Assembly (NCBI RefSeq): GCF_004000945.1
Contig: NZ_BIMF01000010.1
Location: 161,587-225,586, forward strand
Length of the DNA stretch: 64,000 bases
Source: Paenibacillus lautus NBRC 15380
Lineage (GTDB): Bacteria; Bacillota; Bacilli; Paenibacillales; Paenibacillaceae
Reading direction: 5' to 3'
Shown: piece after piece, positions 52,259-61,651 of the stretch
How the letters are laid out: every line of letters begins with the position of its first letter
Numbering within the stretch: the first letter of the stretch is position 1
Made by a program: the position numbers and the translations under genes
The notes under the pieces: generated by a model
What the model was told of the DNA's origin: nothing
Databases searched by the model: none
Seen by the model: the letters and a program-made list of their open reading frames with translations, nothing else

Positions 52259-52921
52259 TTACTTCGGATAAGCAAGCTCCATCTTCGTTAAGTTATTCTT
52301 GTGCCCCACAATAATGAGAATATCGCCTTCCTCAATCCGGTCATCCGGACTTGGAGAAATGTTCATATCCGCATCTCTTCGAATCGCCATGACATTGCAG
52401 CCGAATCGTGCCCGAATATCCAGCTCTATCAGATTGTGACCGACCAGATCTCCTGTAGCAAGCATCTCCATAATGCTGTAGTCGTCCGACAAATCGATAT
52501 AATCTAAAATATTCGGTGACACCAGATGATGGGCAACCCGCAGCCCCATATCCCGTTCAGGGAAAATCACCTTGTCCGCACCGATTTTGTTCAGCACTTT
52601 TCCGTGCAGCTCATTCTTCGCTTTCACGATAATGGCCGGTACGCCAAGATCCTTCAAGATCAGCGTAGTCAAAATGCTGGATTGAATATCCTCCCCAATC
52701 GCCACGACAACCACATCAAAATTCCGTATGCCCAGCGCCCGAAGCGCATCTTCATCGGTCGAATCCGCCGATACCGCATGCGTGACCATACTCGCGATTT
52801 CCTGAATGCGCTGTTCGCTCGCGTCTACGGCTAATACATCAAATCCCATGCTGCTCAATTCCTTAGCAACACTCGTGCCAAAACGCCCCATACCGATTAC
52901 TGCGTACTGCTTCTTAGCCAT
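52259..52921 (-). CDS. ktrA: Potassium channel/transporter regulatory protein (KtrA/TrkA type)
   Basis: 220-aa RCK-type protein. The N-terminal Rossmann domain binds NAD or ATP (YAVIGMGRFGTSVAKEL, residues about 6-22), and the C-terminal RCK_C domain (about 135-220) can bind c-di-AMP in relatives. It gates a K+ transporter (KtrB/D), but no ktrB is next to it, so this could be KtrC. Monocistronic between trmH-type and sspI genes. Confidence 0.85.
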   Translation of the reverse strand: MAKKQYAVIGMGRFGTSVAKELSSMGFDVLAVDASEQRIQEIASMVTHAVSADSTDEDALRALGIRNFDVVVVAIGEDIQSSILTTLILKDLGVPAIIVKAKNELHGKVLNKIGADKVIFPERDMGLRVAHHLVSPNILDYIDLSDDYSIMEMLATGDLVGHNLIELDIRARFGCNVMAIRRDADMNISPSPDDRIEEGDILIIVGHKNNLTKMELAYPK

Positions 52922-53061
52922 TTATATATCCCCCCACGAGCCTAGGTCATCCATAATTATAATGATAATAGTATATCATACTGTCCCGAATACTTGAATG
53001 TAACTGCCCCGGAACGGGCACATTACACAATGACCCTTTCATAACAAGGAGGAACATGTCC

Positions 53062-53298
53062 ATGTCCATATTGTTAGATCTAAGGCAGGCCGTCATTCAT
53101 AAAGTCCACAATCAGGACGAAGAAGAGCTGCGCTCCATGATCGAGGGTTCCGTTGACGGGCCTGAAGCTGCCCTGCCGGGACTCGGTGTAATGTTTGAAA
53201 TGATGTGGAAAGACATGGATGCTACCCAGCAGAACAGCCTTGTCTCTTCCCTCCATGATCATCTGAAAACCGTTACGCCCGGCAACCTTCAAGGATAA
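53062..53298 (+). CDS. sspI: Small acid-soluble spore protein SspI
   Basis: 78-aa minor SASP of the SspI family: LRQAVIHKVHNQDEEELRSM and the hallmark ALPGLGVMFEMMWK (residues about 46-59). The first in-frame ATG (53056) is only 3 bp after AAGGAGG; the second at 53062 is 9 bp away and is preferred. Likely sigma-G controlled. Strong terminator after it. Confidence 0.93.
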   Translation: MSILLDLRQAVIHKVHNQDEEELRSMIEGSVDGPEAALPGLGVMFEMMWKDMDATQQNSLVSSLHDHLKTVTPGNLQG

Positions 53299-53318
53299 TC
53301 CCATGGTCAACAAAAAGA

Positions 53319-53354
53319 AACAATCCCCTAAGCAGTGAAAGCTGGGGGATTGTT
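53319..53354. terminator. Bidirectional terminator between sspI and prfC
   Basis: AACAATCCCC with an extended TAAGC/GCT pairing and partner GGGGGATTGTT; followed by CCTTTTTGC. Confidence 0.88.
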
Positions 53355-53382
53355 CCTTTTTGCTGCATATTTATATCATCAC

Positions 53383-54963
53383 TTACGGAGCGGTCTCAAG
53401 AAACTGGGCGGTTGGATTCTTGTCGATAGCGGTCCTCATTGCATACTCATTTTCGAACAAGACAACATAGTTATCCTTCTTGTCTTTGACCAGCGTTGAG
53501 TTAATCCGGAACTTGGACGGATCAATATTGTCATCCACGATCCAGCGAGCGAACTGATACGGCATCCGTTGAAGCTGGACATCAACGCCGTATTCCCCCT
53601 TCATCCGGTACTCGAAGACCTCGAACTGGAGCTGTCCGACAACCCCGAGAATGGTCTCGTCGAAACTCACGGTGCGGAATACCTGAATGGTACCCTCTTC
53701 CGTCAGCTGATCAATCCCTTTCTGATATTGCTTATGCTTCAGCGCATTCTTCACCGTTACTTTGGCGAAGATTTCCGGTGAGAACGTTGGAAGCTCATCG
53801 AATACAACTTCACGTCCCTGACTAAGCGAGTCCCCGATCCGGAAAATGCCCGGGTCAAACAGACCGATAATATCACCAGGGTATGCCTCCTGTACAATAT
53901 CTCGATCCTGCGCCAAAAACTGCTGCGGCTGCGCCAGCTTGATTTCCTTGCCTACCCGAACATGCTTCACGCTCATACCGCGTTCGAACTTGCCCGATAC
54001 GATCCGCAGGAAAGCAATACGATCCCGGTGAGCCGGATTCATATTGGCTTGAATCTTAAATACGTATCCGGAGAACTTCTCATCGGTTGGCTCCACCACA
54101 CCGTCCGTGCTGCGTCGCGGCTCGGGCTTCGGCGCAAGCTGAAGAAAGTTTTCCAGGAAAGTCTGGACGCCGAAATTGTTAATCGCACTTCCGAAGAATA
54201 CAGGTGTTAACTGACCCTGCATGACTTTCTCCAGATCGAATGGGTCTCCGGCAACATCCAGCAGCTCGAGGTCTTGACATAACTGATCATGCAGGTAATC
54301 ACCTGCCATCTCGCGAATGATCGGATCCTCATAGCCTTCGACCTTCTGAACCTGAATCGTGGAATGGTCGTCGCCTTGGAACAATTCCACCTGATTCTTA
54401 ACCCGGTCGTACACGCCGCACAGGTCACGCCCGGAGCCGATCGGCCAATTCATCGGTACGGAGCGGATGCCGAGAACCTGCTCAAGCTCCTCCATCAGAT
54501 CAAACGGGCTGCGCCCTTCGCGGTCGAGTTTGTTGATAAAGGTAAAGATCGGAATACCCCGCTTCGCACACACCTGGAATAATTTAATCGTCTGAGCCTC
54601 GACCCCTTTGGCTACGTCAATCAACATGACGGCGCTGTCAGCGGCCGTCAGCGTACGATAGGTATCCTCACTGAAGTCTTGGTGACCCGGCGTATCCAAT
54701 ATATTAATCCGATGCCCTAAATAATCAAATTGCATAACAGACGAGGTAACCGAGATCCCCCGCTGCTTCTCGATCTCCATCCAGTCACTCGTTGCATGCT
54801 TGCTCGCTTTACGAGCTTTAACCGATCCAGCCAGACGAATGGCGCCCCCGAACAAGAGCAGCTTCTCGGTCAGTGTTGTTTTACCGGCGTCAGGGTGGGA
54901 AATAATCGCAAACGTGCGGCGCTTATCCACTTCCTGCTGCAGTTCATCTATTAGCTTTGCCAT
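53383..54963 (-). CDS. prfC: Peptide chain release factor 3
   Basis: 526-aa translational GTPase that recycles RF1/RF2 from the ribosome after termination. G1 SHPDAGKTT is at residues about 22-30, G3 DTPGHQDF near 90-97, and G4 NKLD near 144-147; RF3-specific domains II and III follow. The start is the ATG at 54963 (GAAGGGAT upstream); an upstream ATG would add 16 residues. B. subtilis lacks RF3, whereas Paenibacillus commonly keeps it. Confidence 0.95.
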   Translation of the reverse strand: MAKLIDELQQEVDKRRTFAIISHPDAGKTTLTEKLLLFGGAIRLAGSVKARKASKHATSDWMEIEKQRGISVTSSVMQFDYLGHRINILDTPGHQDFSEDTYRTLTAADSAVMLIDVAKGVEAQTIKLFQVCAKRGIPIFTFINKLDREGRSPFDLMEELEQVLGIRSVPMNWPIGSGRDLCGVYDRVKNQVELFQGDDHSTIQVQKVEGYEDPIIREMAGDYLHDQLCQDLELLDVAGDPFDLEKVMQGQLTPVFFGSAINNFGVQTFLENFLQLAPKPEPRRSTDGVVEPTDEKFSGYVFKIQANMNPAHRDRIAFLRIVSGKFERGMSVKHVRVGKEIKLAQPQQFLAQDRDIVQEAYPGDIIGLFDPGIFRIGDSLSQGREVVFDELPTFSPEIFAKVTVKNALKHKQYQKGIDQLTEEGTIQVFRTVSFDETILGVVGQLQFEVFEYRMKGEYGVDVQLQRMPYQFARWIVDDNIDPSKFRINSTLVKDKKDNYVVLFENEYAMRTAIDKNPTAQFLETAP

Positions 54964-55020
54964 TTCACTTATCCCTTCGTAACTAAAGTCATGTATATCA
55001 TTGTACCACAATTCATACGC

Positions 55021-55060
55021 AAATCATCCCCATGCGCCCTGCGCATGAGGATGATTTTTA
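55021..55060 (-). terminator. Terminator after zwf
   Basis: 17-bp stem with one mismatch and a 3-nt loop (AAATCATCC...GGATGATTT), followed on the minus strand by TTTGCG. Confidence 0.85.
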
Positions 55061-55084
55061 ACACGTAAATTTTAGAAAATGATC

Positions 55085-56632
55085 TTAGTTTTTCAACCAC
55101 ACCACATTATCCTCGAGCTGACCGTTAACCGGCCACCAGTGGAATCCGTCTTCCTTCAGCAGCTCATCTGCCCTGACAGGTCCCCACGAGCCCGCAGGAT
55201 ACGATTCCAGCTCGCCCTGGTTCTCTCTCCATGCGCTGGCGATACGATCCACGAAGGACCATGCCGAAGCCACTTCGTCCCAGCGCGTAAAGTAAGTGGA
55301 GTCTCCACGAGCCGCGTCATGCAATAGACGCTCATACGCTTCAGGAGAGTTAATGCCCACGATGCAGCTTTGGCAGAAGTCCATCGCTACAGGAGCGATC
55401 TCGGATTCGGATCCCGGCTTTTTCGCATTTATCTTCACGTAAATGCCTTCCATCGGATTGACGCGAATGACGAGCAGGTTAGGCTCCAGGGAATGCTTTT
55501 GGCCCAAGTATACGTTGGTTGGCATCCGTTTGAATTCGACAACCACCTCGGTTGTCTTAACCGGCAGGCGTTTGCCCGTGCGGATATAGAACGGTACGCC
55601 CGCCCAGCGGAAGTTATCCACGAATACTCTGGCCGCAAAATAGGTTTCCGTATTGGATTCCGGATTCACTTTGTCCTCTTTACGGTATGCCGGCAGATCT
55701 TTACCGCCCGCCGAACCGTTCGTATACTGACCGCGAACCACGTTGTTCTTCACTTCTTCATGTGTGGCATACGGACGCAAGGAACGAAGCACCTTCACCT
55801 TCTCGTCGCGGATATCCTCTGCGAGCAATCGGCTAGGCGGCTCCATCGCAATCATGGTCAGCAGCTGCAGCATATGGTTTTGACCCATATCCCTTAGAGC
55901 CCCGGCATGATCATAGTATCCGCCGCGCTCCTCGACACCAACCGTTTCACCAAGCGTAATTTGGATGTTGGCGATATGCTTGTTGTTCCAAAGCGGCTCA
56001 AAAAAAGCATTCGCAAAACGCATAACCTCGATATTCTGTACCATTTCTTTACCAAGATAATGGTCAATCCGGTAGATCTCTTCTTCCTTGAACACTTTAC
56101 GGATCTCTTCGTTCAGCTTGGCAGCCGACTCCAGATCGTAACCGAACGGCTTCTCGATCACAAGACGGTTCCAGCCTTCTCCGTCGAGCATACCGCCCTT
56201 CATCAGGTTAAACGATACGCTGCCGAACAATTCCGGTGCAAGCGCCAGATAAAATAAGCGGTTACCCGGTATATTAAATTTCGTTTCCAATTGCTCCGTT
56301 TGTTCACGAAGCTCACGGAAACCGTCAATATTGTTAATATCTAAAGATTTATATTCAAAATGCTGTGCAAATGCATTCCATTCACTATCCTGTTCCGAAC
56401 TATATCGGCAGAACTCCTGAATTGAACGATACACGTCCTCCCGAAACTCTTCCTGGGTGCGCGGACGCCGCGCCACGCCGATTACCGCAAAATCCTCATC
56501 CAGTTTTCCTTCACGATAAAGACTATAGATCGCCGGAAACAACTTACGTCTTGCCAAATCACCAGTCGCTCCAAAGATGAAAAATACAGCTCCCGGTGTC
56601 TTCATTGTATCTAGATTTTGATTTTCAGCCAT
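55085..56632 (-). CDS. zwf: Glucose-6-phosphate 1-dehydrogenase
   Basis: 515-aa first enzyme of the oxidative pentose phosphate pathway: glucose 6-phosphate + NADP+ to 6-phosphogluconolactone. The Rossmann motif FGATGDLARRKL is near residues 20-31 and the substrate/catalytic motif RIDHYLGKE near 189-197. Monocistronic, ended by the terminator at 55021-55060. Start: ATG, GGAGCC upstream. Confidence 0.96.
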   Translation of the reverse strand: MAENQNLDTMKTPGAVFFIFGATGDLARRKLFPAIYSLYREGKLDEDFAVIGVARRPRTQEEFREDVYRSIQEFCRYSSEQDSEWNAFAQHFEYKSLDINNIDGFRELREQTEQLETKFNIPGNRLFYLALAPELFGSVSFNLMKGGMLDGEGWNRLVIEKPFGYDLESAAKLNEEIRKVFKEEEIYRIDHYLGKEMVQNIEVMRFANAFFEPLWNNKHIANIQITLGETVGVEERGGYYDHAGALRDMGQNHMLQLLTMIAMEPPSRLLAEDIRDEKVKVLRSLRPYATHEEVKNNVVRGQYTNGSAGGKDLPAYRKEDKVNPESNTETYFAARVFVDNFRWAGVPFYIRTGKRLPVKTTEVVVEFKRMPTNVYLGQKHSLEPNLLVIRVNPMEGIYVKINAKKPGSESEIAPVAMDFCQSCIVGINSPEAYERLLHDAARGDSTYFTRWDEVASAWSFVDRIASAWRENQGELESYPAGSWGPVRADELLKEDGFHWWPVNGQLEDNVVWLKN

Positions 56633-56769
56633 GGCTCCTCATTCTTTCTATGAATTATAGTGTATTTTTATGCATCGGCACTTAACTCGATGTGATGACA
56701 TTTTAGCATATTCATTTCAAGTATGCTATCTCATTCCGCATTTTTTCATCGGAGTTTCAGAAATCATTT

Positions 56770-57618
56770 TCAATATTCTATTGTAATGACGGGAAATCCG
56801 ATCGTTATTCTACTACTTTTCTTCATCGAATCTTCATGCACTGCGATCTGCATATGAATCGGCGTGTCCCCACTCATCACAGAAGCATGCAGTGAAGGAG
56901 CCTCATATGAACGGCTTCGTGTTTTGTCATCAGCATAATCCTCAACGGAGCGAAGCGAGAATTTTTGGGCTACAGTCTCTTCTACCTGAGCCATCGTCCC
57001 ATCAACGCTTGCGGTTTCCGATGCATACCCTTGAATGGACGCATTCCATGTGTTCGGTATGCCTGCTTGCTTCATCATCTCTTGAATCTGCTGCTGTAGG
57101 GCGATCATTTCCCGGGTCTCCCCAGCCGCTTCTCCGACAAGCATAGCTCTGACATAACTATGGCCCGCCTTCGTGAGGGCCCAATCCAGATGGACGGATA
57201 CACCGGAGAGCACGCCTTCTGCTTGGAACACTTCATTTCCCTGAAGCGGGGACGTCGTAATCCCGGAGAGCCCCATGGTACGAGCCAACTGCTCAGCTGC
57301 TGTCTTAGCTTGATCCTTTGGTATGGAATTTATCATTTCACCTTGAATTTTTACCGTGAGAATGGCCGAAGCTTCCATATGCTCTTGCCCAAGCGCTGCC
57401 AGAAGCGTTAGATCGCTATCTGCAGCTACCCCGGCTCCAGCTGTTTCATCGACACCTTTTTCTCCCGTTCCATTTGAGACTGATGTTGACGCTTCTATCG
57501 CGTGCGGAACCGATTCGTTTCGTTTGCTTTCCGTTGTTCCCGCAAAACCCGCCATCATGCCTGCTGCCCCGCACAGCAACAATATCATCACAACGATCTG
57601 TAAACGCATCTTCCGCAT
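56770..57618 (-). CDS. ywmB: YwmB family (TATA-box-binding-like) protein
   Basis: 282 aa. It has a signal anchor (residues about 6-28), then a YwmB domain (IQGEMINSIPKDQAKTAAEQLARTMG then HSYVRAMLVGEAA), whose fold resembles TATA-binding protein. The C-terminal stretch IGFPVITIEY closes it. Function is unknown; B. subtilis ywmB lies near spoIID/murAA, not here. A terminator lies upstream at 57759. Confidence 0.83.
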   Translation of the reverse strand: MRKMRLQIVVMILLLCGAAGMMAGFAGTTESKRNESVPHAIEASTSVSNGTGEKGVDETAGAGVAADSDLTLLAALGQEHMEASAILTVKIQGEMINSIPKDQAKTAAEQLARTMGLSGITTSPLQGNEVFQAEGVLSGVSVHLDWALTKAGHSYVRAMLVGEAAGETREMIALQQQIQEMMKQAGIPNTWNASIQGYASETASVDGTMAQVEETVAQKFSLRSVEDYADDKTRSRSYEAPSLHASVMSGDTPIHMQIAVHEDSMKKSSRITIGFPVITIEY

Positions 57619-57758
57619 GGTCAGTCACGCCTCCCCGTTCGAATCTATCAATCTAGTAAAAAGGATGGCCTCGTTACCGCGGATTTATACCTCGCTTGTT
57701 AAAAAGAGCCTTCATCGGGCTGTATATAAACATTCTTGCTTCCCCGTCCATAAATAAA

Positions 57759-57783
57759 AAAAGCTCCCGATCCGGGAGTCTTT
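57759..57783 (-). terminator. Terminator between liaR and ywmB
   Basis: CTCCCG/CGGGAG stem with AAAG/CTTT ends; followed on the minus strand by TTTTTTTATTT. It stops transcripts leaving liaR. Confidence 0.85.
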
Positions 57784-57903
57784 AAGCCTGCCTCTCATTG
57801 TAACATGGATATATTTATAACTCACACATCGCATCATGGATCTGCTTTTGCACCACGCTCAACATCTCAGCATCTTGGATCTGTTTATGTCACGATCATC
57901 GCA

Positions 57904-57937
57904 TAAAAAAGAGCCGGCATTCCTTACTCAGCCAGCC
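57904..57937 (-). terminator. Hairpin at the end of liaR
   Basis: GCTGGC/GCCGGC stem (one G-T pair) followed by CTCTTTTTT on the minus strand; overlaps the liaR stop region. Confidence 0.6.
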
Positions 57938-58568
57938 CATTTTTATAAGCGTAGATGGCAGCCTGGGTTCGATCCTCTACCCCCAGCTTGCCCAAAATAT
58001 TCGTTACATGAAACTTCACGGTTTTGATGCCTATAATCAAATCATCGGCAATATCCTGATTCGACTTGCCCTGCGCCACCAGTCGCAGCACTTCCATTTC
58101 CCGGTCCGTAAGGTCGTTATGCGCCGGAGCTTCATTTTGCGGATGCCGGAATCGATTCATCATCTTGGAGGCAACCTGCGACTCCAGCACCGACTGCCCG
58201 CGTGCGGCTGCACGTATAGCATCAGCTACTTCAGAAGCACGGGATGTCTTCAATAAATAACTGAACGCACCTGCTTCAATAACCGGATACATCTTCTCAT
58301 CGTCCAGATAGCTGGTCAGTACAATGACCTTAAGATTCGGAAACTGATTCATCAATTGGCGCGTCGTCTCGATTCCATCCATCCCGTCCATCACCAAGTC
58401 CATCAGCACCACATCAGGATGATATTCCTGCGCTAAGCGAATCCCTTCCTCGCCGCTGCCCGCTTCACCAACCACCTCGATGCCGTCCTCTGTACCAAGC
58501 ACAGCCGCTAAACCGATCCGGACCATCTCATGATCATCCACCAGCAGCACTTTAATCGGCGTTTCCAT
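57924..58568 (-). CDS. liaR: LiaR-type NarL/FixJ response regulator
   Basis: 214 aa. The receiver domain has Asp11-Asp12 and phospho-acceptor Asp57 (VVLMDLVMDG), followed by a LuxR-type HTH (LTDREMEVLRLVAQGKSNQDIADDLIIGIKTVKFHV, roughly residues 145-185). Paired with the LiaS kinase, whose gene overlaps its start by 17 bp. In Bacillus LiaR drives the liaI/liaH promoter under cell-envelope stress (bacitracin, daptomycin). Confidence 0.92.
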   Translation of the reverse strand: METPIKVLLVDDHEMVRIGLAAVLGTEDGIEVVGEAGSGEEGIRLAQEYHPDVVLMDLVMDGMDGIETTRQLMNQFPNLKVIVLTSYLDDEKMYPVIEAGAFSYLLKTSRASEVADAIRAAARGQSVLESQVASKMMNRFRHPQNEAPAHNDLTDREMEVLRLVAQGKSNQDIADDLIIGIKTVKFHVTNILGKLGVEDRTQAAIYAYKNGLAE

Positions 58569-59625
58569 CTACATCCCCCCGTTTGCGTTCATCATTTATG
58601 AGTGGCACAACGATCTCAATTCGAGTCCCTTTACCCGGTGCTGTTATGAATTGTACCGAGCCCCCGATCTCCGTCACCCGTTCCTGCATTGTCGATAGAC
58701 CGTAGGAAGTCTGTTTCTTGTCATCCAATTCAAATCCGATCCCATCGTCCCGCAGCATCACCCGAACGGTGTTCTGCCTGCGGTGAATACGGATATCCAT
58801 TTTCTCCGCTTTCGAATGTCTGAGGGTGTTCGACATGGCCTCCTGGATAATCCGGAACAGATGATTTTCGATCCCTTTAAGCAAATGTATGTCATCGTCC
58901 ATTTCAAACGTAATTTCCATAGGTACTTTGATTCGCAATTCCTTAATCAGTTCACGCAGCCCCTGCTCAAGTGCCTTTCCTTCGAGATAAACCGGCCGCA
59001 GATGAAGAAGAAGCGCCCTCATCTCGGACTGGGCCACAGCCGACATTTCCTCGATCAGAGCCACCTGGCGCTGCGCTTTGTCAAAATCCTTATCCAGCGT
59101 CCTGCCCACGGCGGTTGCCGTCATCGAGATGGCAAACAGCTGCTGAGAAACCGCATCATGGAGCTCGCGCGCCAGACGCTGCCTCTCTTCCACAATTGCT
59201 GTTACCCTGGCCTGCTCGGCAAGCTGGGCATTGTTTGTAGATAACCGCTGCAAGGAAGACACCTGATCCTCCCAGCGTTTGCTGATCTTCACCAGCTGTT
59301 CTCCAAGCCGGCCCACTTCGTCTTCGCCGATGTCTGGCATGACGTCCGTAAGGCTGCCTTTTTCCCAGTTCACCAGCGTTTCCCTCACAAGATCGACCCG
59401 TCGTTTTACCCGGTATCCCTGGAAGAAGCCATAGATCGCTCCCAGCCCAATCGGCAGCAATACGATGGTAATGCCGGCTTCGATCCGGTTCTTCCACGTC
59501 TCAAACGGTTGAAGATAACCATATGTATATAATAAATATAGGACAACGAGCATGACAACCAATCCCAGAAGGGTCCCCTCACGCATACTTCGGGTAATCA
59601 TATTTGCTTTCTTATCCGTTTCCAC
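58552..59625 (-). CDS. liaS: LiaS-type sensor histidine kinase
   Basis: 357-aa intramembrane-sensing kinase. Two helices (about 17-35 and 50-70) enclose a very short extracellular loop, a hallmark of the LiaS group, then HAMP-like, HisKA_3 with His156 (ARELHDAVSQQ), and an HATPase_c domain (NTLRHSKAEKMD, DDGIGFE). It overlaps liaR and sits downstream of liaF, giving the usual F-S-R order. Confidence 0.92.
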   Translation of the reverse strand: METDKKANMITRSMREGTLLGLVVMLVVLYLLYTYGYLQPFETWKNRIEAGITIVLLPIGLGAIYGFFQGYRVKRRVDLVRETLVNWEKGSLTDVMPDIGEDEVGRLGEQLVKISKRWEDQVSSLQRLSTNNAQLAEQARVTAIVEERQRLARELHDAVSQQLFAISMTATAVGRTLDKDFDKAQRQVALIEEMSAVAQSEMRALLLHLRPVYLEGKALEQGLRELIKELRIKVPMEITFEMDDDIHLLKGIENHLFRIIQEAMSNTLRHSKAEKMDIRIHRRQNTVRVMLRDDGIGFELDDKKQTSYGLSTMQERVTEIGGSVQFITAPGKGTRIEIVVPLINDERKRGDVDGNAD

Positions 59626-59666
59626 GGGGCAACCCTCCTGAATGGTTTACACAAAACATACGTTGA

Positions 59667-60311
59667 TTATGTCATTCTTATATTCAAATCTCCGCCTAAA
59701 TAAGAAACAATAAATTTCACTTTATATTCACTGGTCTCATAATTGGGTGATTGATACCGCACGCGGTTTAATATGCCGGTTTCCTTCCGGTCATCCATAT
59801 GAATCGAGCCAAACAGGATCGATGCTTCGATCTCCACCCCATAATAGTCCGGGATCATCAGATCAATATCCCCCAGAATTCCGTGGAACATAAGAACCGT
59901 TTGGCGTTCCTCCGGAAGCGCAAGGGACAGATCCACATCCGCCTCTCCAAGCACATGCCACACACTCAGACTGCGCATCACCCACGGAGCCCGGTCCCAA
60001 TCAAAGTTGGACATAAAGTTCTGCTTCTGAATGTACTTTGTCGTCGTATGGGCTCGCTTCGACTTGCCATAAAAAATACCCAGTGATATCAAGCTGACGC
60101 CGATAATCAACATGAGATGCTCCAGCAGCAGCAGTACGGCACCTACTCCGAGCAGAATGTATCCCTTCTTCAAATGGCCTTGTCTGACCTGAAGGACACC
60201 GGCGAACATGAGTATCAGGGCGACAATGGTGAAGAAACCAAGCCATCGGCCGAAAAGCATAATAATACCCAAGCTGATTAAACCAACTGCTATCCAGCGG
60301 TTTCTGTCCAT
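59667..60311 (-). CDS. liaF: LiaF-like inhibitor (cell-wall antibiotic response protein)
   Basis: 214 aa with about four membrane helices (residues 5-90) and a C-terminal beta-rich DUF2154-type domain (VDLSLALPEERQTVLMFHGILGDIDLMIP). LiaF holds LiaS inactive in unstressed Bacillus. It is 41 bp before liaS. A hairpin between this gene and the PspA gene upstream could reduce readthrough. Confidence 0.88.
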   Translation of the reverse strand: MDRNRWIAVGLISLGIIMLFGRWLGFFTIVALILMFAGVLQVRQGHLKKGYILLGVGAVLLLLEHLMLIIGVSLISLGIFYGKSKRAHTTTKYIQKQNFMSNFDWDRAPWVMRSLSVWHVLGEADVDLSLALPEERQTVLMFHGILGDIDLMIPDYYGVEIEASILFGSIHMDDRKETGILNRVRYQSPNYETSEYKVKFIVSYLGGDLNIRMT

Positions 60312-60347
60312 GTCGCACCTCCTTGATGACCAAGATATAAGCTCGGA

Positions 60348-60386
60348 AAAGCCATATCAGTGAGACGTTCCCCACTGTATGGCTTT
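60348..60386 (-). terminator. Intra-operon hairpin between pspA and liaF
   Basis: 9-bp arms AAAGCCATA/TATGGCTTT extended by CAGTG/CACTG with a one-base bulge; the minus-strand tail is TTTTCCG, so it looks like a weak, leaky terminator. A second inverted repeat CTATACG/CGTATAG lies at 60394-60418. Confidence 0.6.
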
Positions 60387-60481
60387 GCCTGTACTATACG
60401 ACAATCTCATTCGTATAGCATATCATATGAACATGGTGTTCGAATACGGTTTAATCTTATTTTGCTGACTTGCTAGAGGAA

Positions 60482-61168
60482 TTACTCGGACTTCGAAGAA
60501 TTCCCCATTTTGTTTTTCAAAGCTTGCAGCTGCTCATCCACCTTCAATTGCTTTTCAGCATCCACTGGGCTTGTGTATACTGCGTTGTTAGGACGGTATG
60601 GGGCGCGAAGCACATCCGCTTCTGCTTCCATTTGCATGATTTTTTCCTCCATGCGGTGGAAGCCCATCGAAGCACTGCCGCTTTCGATCGTGTGCAGGCT
60701 GCTCACTTGAGACATTTGTTTCTTCGCTTTAGCCATTTGAGCACGGGCTACGAGCTCATTACGCTTGTTGCGCATTTTGTAGAACTCGTCTTTCATTTCA
60801 TGCAGCTGAGCTACAAGCTCTTTCGCTTGAGCCTCGGATTGCAGGTGCAATTCCACGTACTCGGTTTCTTTTTGATCGAAATAGATTTTTTCTTCAAGCA
60901 GCTTGCGAGCCACTTCTTCTTGACCATTTTTCAGAGCCAATTCAGCTTGAGCTTCACGCTGTGCCGCCATCTTCACAGCCTCATCAACGCGCTGCTTCAT
61001 ACGACGCTCGTTAGCCATTTGCTTCGCAACCGTTACCTCTGCTTCATGAATTTCTGCCTCCATGTCGCGCAGGTACTGGTTCAACATTACGATCGGATCC
61101 TCTACTTTATCCAGCAGTTCATTCACCGATGCTTTCGTCATATCCTTAATTCTTTTAAATACTCCCAT
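60482..61168 (-). CDS. PspA/IM30 family protein (LiaH-like)
   Basis: 228-aa coiled-coil membrane-stress protein of the PspA/IM30/LiaH (ESCRT-III-like) group, starting MGVFKRIKDMTKASVNELLD; the conserved helix with DPIVMLNQYLRDME follows. It forms oligomers at damaged membranes. GAAGGGAG precedes the ATG at 61168; an upstream ATG would add 7 residues. The pspC stop is one base away, so they are coupled. Closest to LiaH by position. Confidence 0.92.
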   Translation of the reverse strand: MGVFKRIKDMTKASVNELLDKVEDPIVMLNQYLRDMEAEIHEAEVTVAKQMANERRMKQRVDEAVKMAAQREAQAELALKNGQEEVARKLLEEKIYFDQKETEYVELHLQSEAQAKELVAQLHEMKDEFYKMRNKRNELVARAQMAKAKKQMSQVSSLHTIESGSASMGFHRMEEKIMQMEAEADVLRAPYRPNNAVYTSPVDAEKQLKVDEQLQALKNKMGNSSKSE

Positions 61169-61169
61169 G

Positions 61170-61649
61170 TTATTTATCTCCCTTCTCATAGTTCGAAAGT
61201 TTTTTCTTTAATTCTTCGATTTCTTTTTGCATGGCTTTTCTCTCAATATCCTTCATCATCGCATCCAGGTCGGAATCCGCTGGCGCGTTGTTTCTTGTGC
61301 CATTGGGACGGTCATATTTGGGACCAAAATTTCCATGCTCATTAGGATAGCCTTGACGTCCATAAGCATCGTTATAGCTGTTGTAGCCTGGTCCAGGGCC
61401 CGGATGATCGTTGTAACGGTATCCGCCACCATGTCTTCCCTGTGGACCGTACGGATCGTGATAATACGGCTCCTTAGGTACTACAAGGGATGCAATCAGA
61501 TAGATCAACAGCGTTGTACCGCCTGTGAAAAAGATACTGACTACAAATATGACTCTAAGTAGGGTAGATTCGACTCCGAAGTGATCGGATATACCGCCGA
61601 TCAACCCTGTGAACATCTTGTCTCGGGTGGAACGGTACAATCTAGTCAT
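61170..61649 (-). CDS. PspC domain membrane protein
   Basis: 159 aa. Residues 1-60 are a PspC domain (LYRSTRDKMFTGLIGGISDHFGV, membrane helix VIFVVSIFFTGGTTLLIYLIASLVV). The middle is a Gly/Tyr/Pro/Asn-rich low-complexity stretch (residues about 60-120) and the C-terminus is helical and charged (MMKDIERKAMQKEIEELKKKL). PspC proteins sense membrane stress or anchor PspA. It lies between two pspA genes, with 1 and 2 bp spacing. Confidence 0.88.
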   Translation of the reverse strand: MTRLYRSTRDKMFTGLIGGISDHFGVESTLLRVIFVVSIFFTGGTTLLIYLIASLVVPKEPYYHDPYGPQGRHGGGYRYNDHPGPGPGYNSYNDAYGRQGYPNEHGNFGPKYDRPNGTRNNAPADSDLDAMMKDIERKAMQKEIEELKKKLSNYEKGDK

Positions 61650-61651
61650 GG

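Noticed and set aside
58783..59244. Plus-strand ORF within liaS
   Set aside because: Antisense to a complete histidine kinase gene; no ribosome binding site or family resemblance.
60470..61345. 291-codon plus-strand ORF opposite pspA and pspC
   Set aside because: Phe/His/Leu-rich translation is the antisense of the Lys/Glu-rich coiled coil of PspA.
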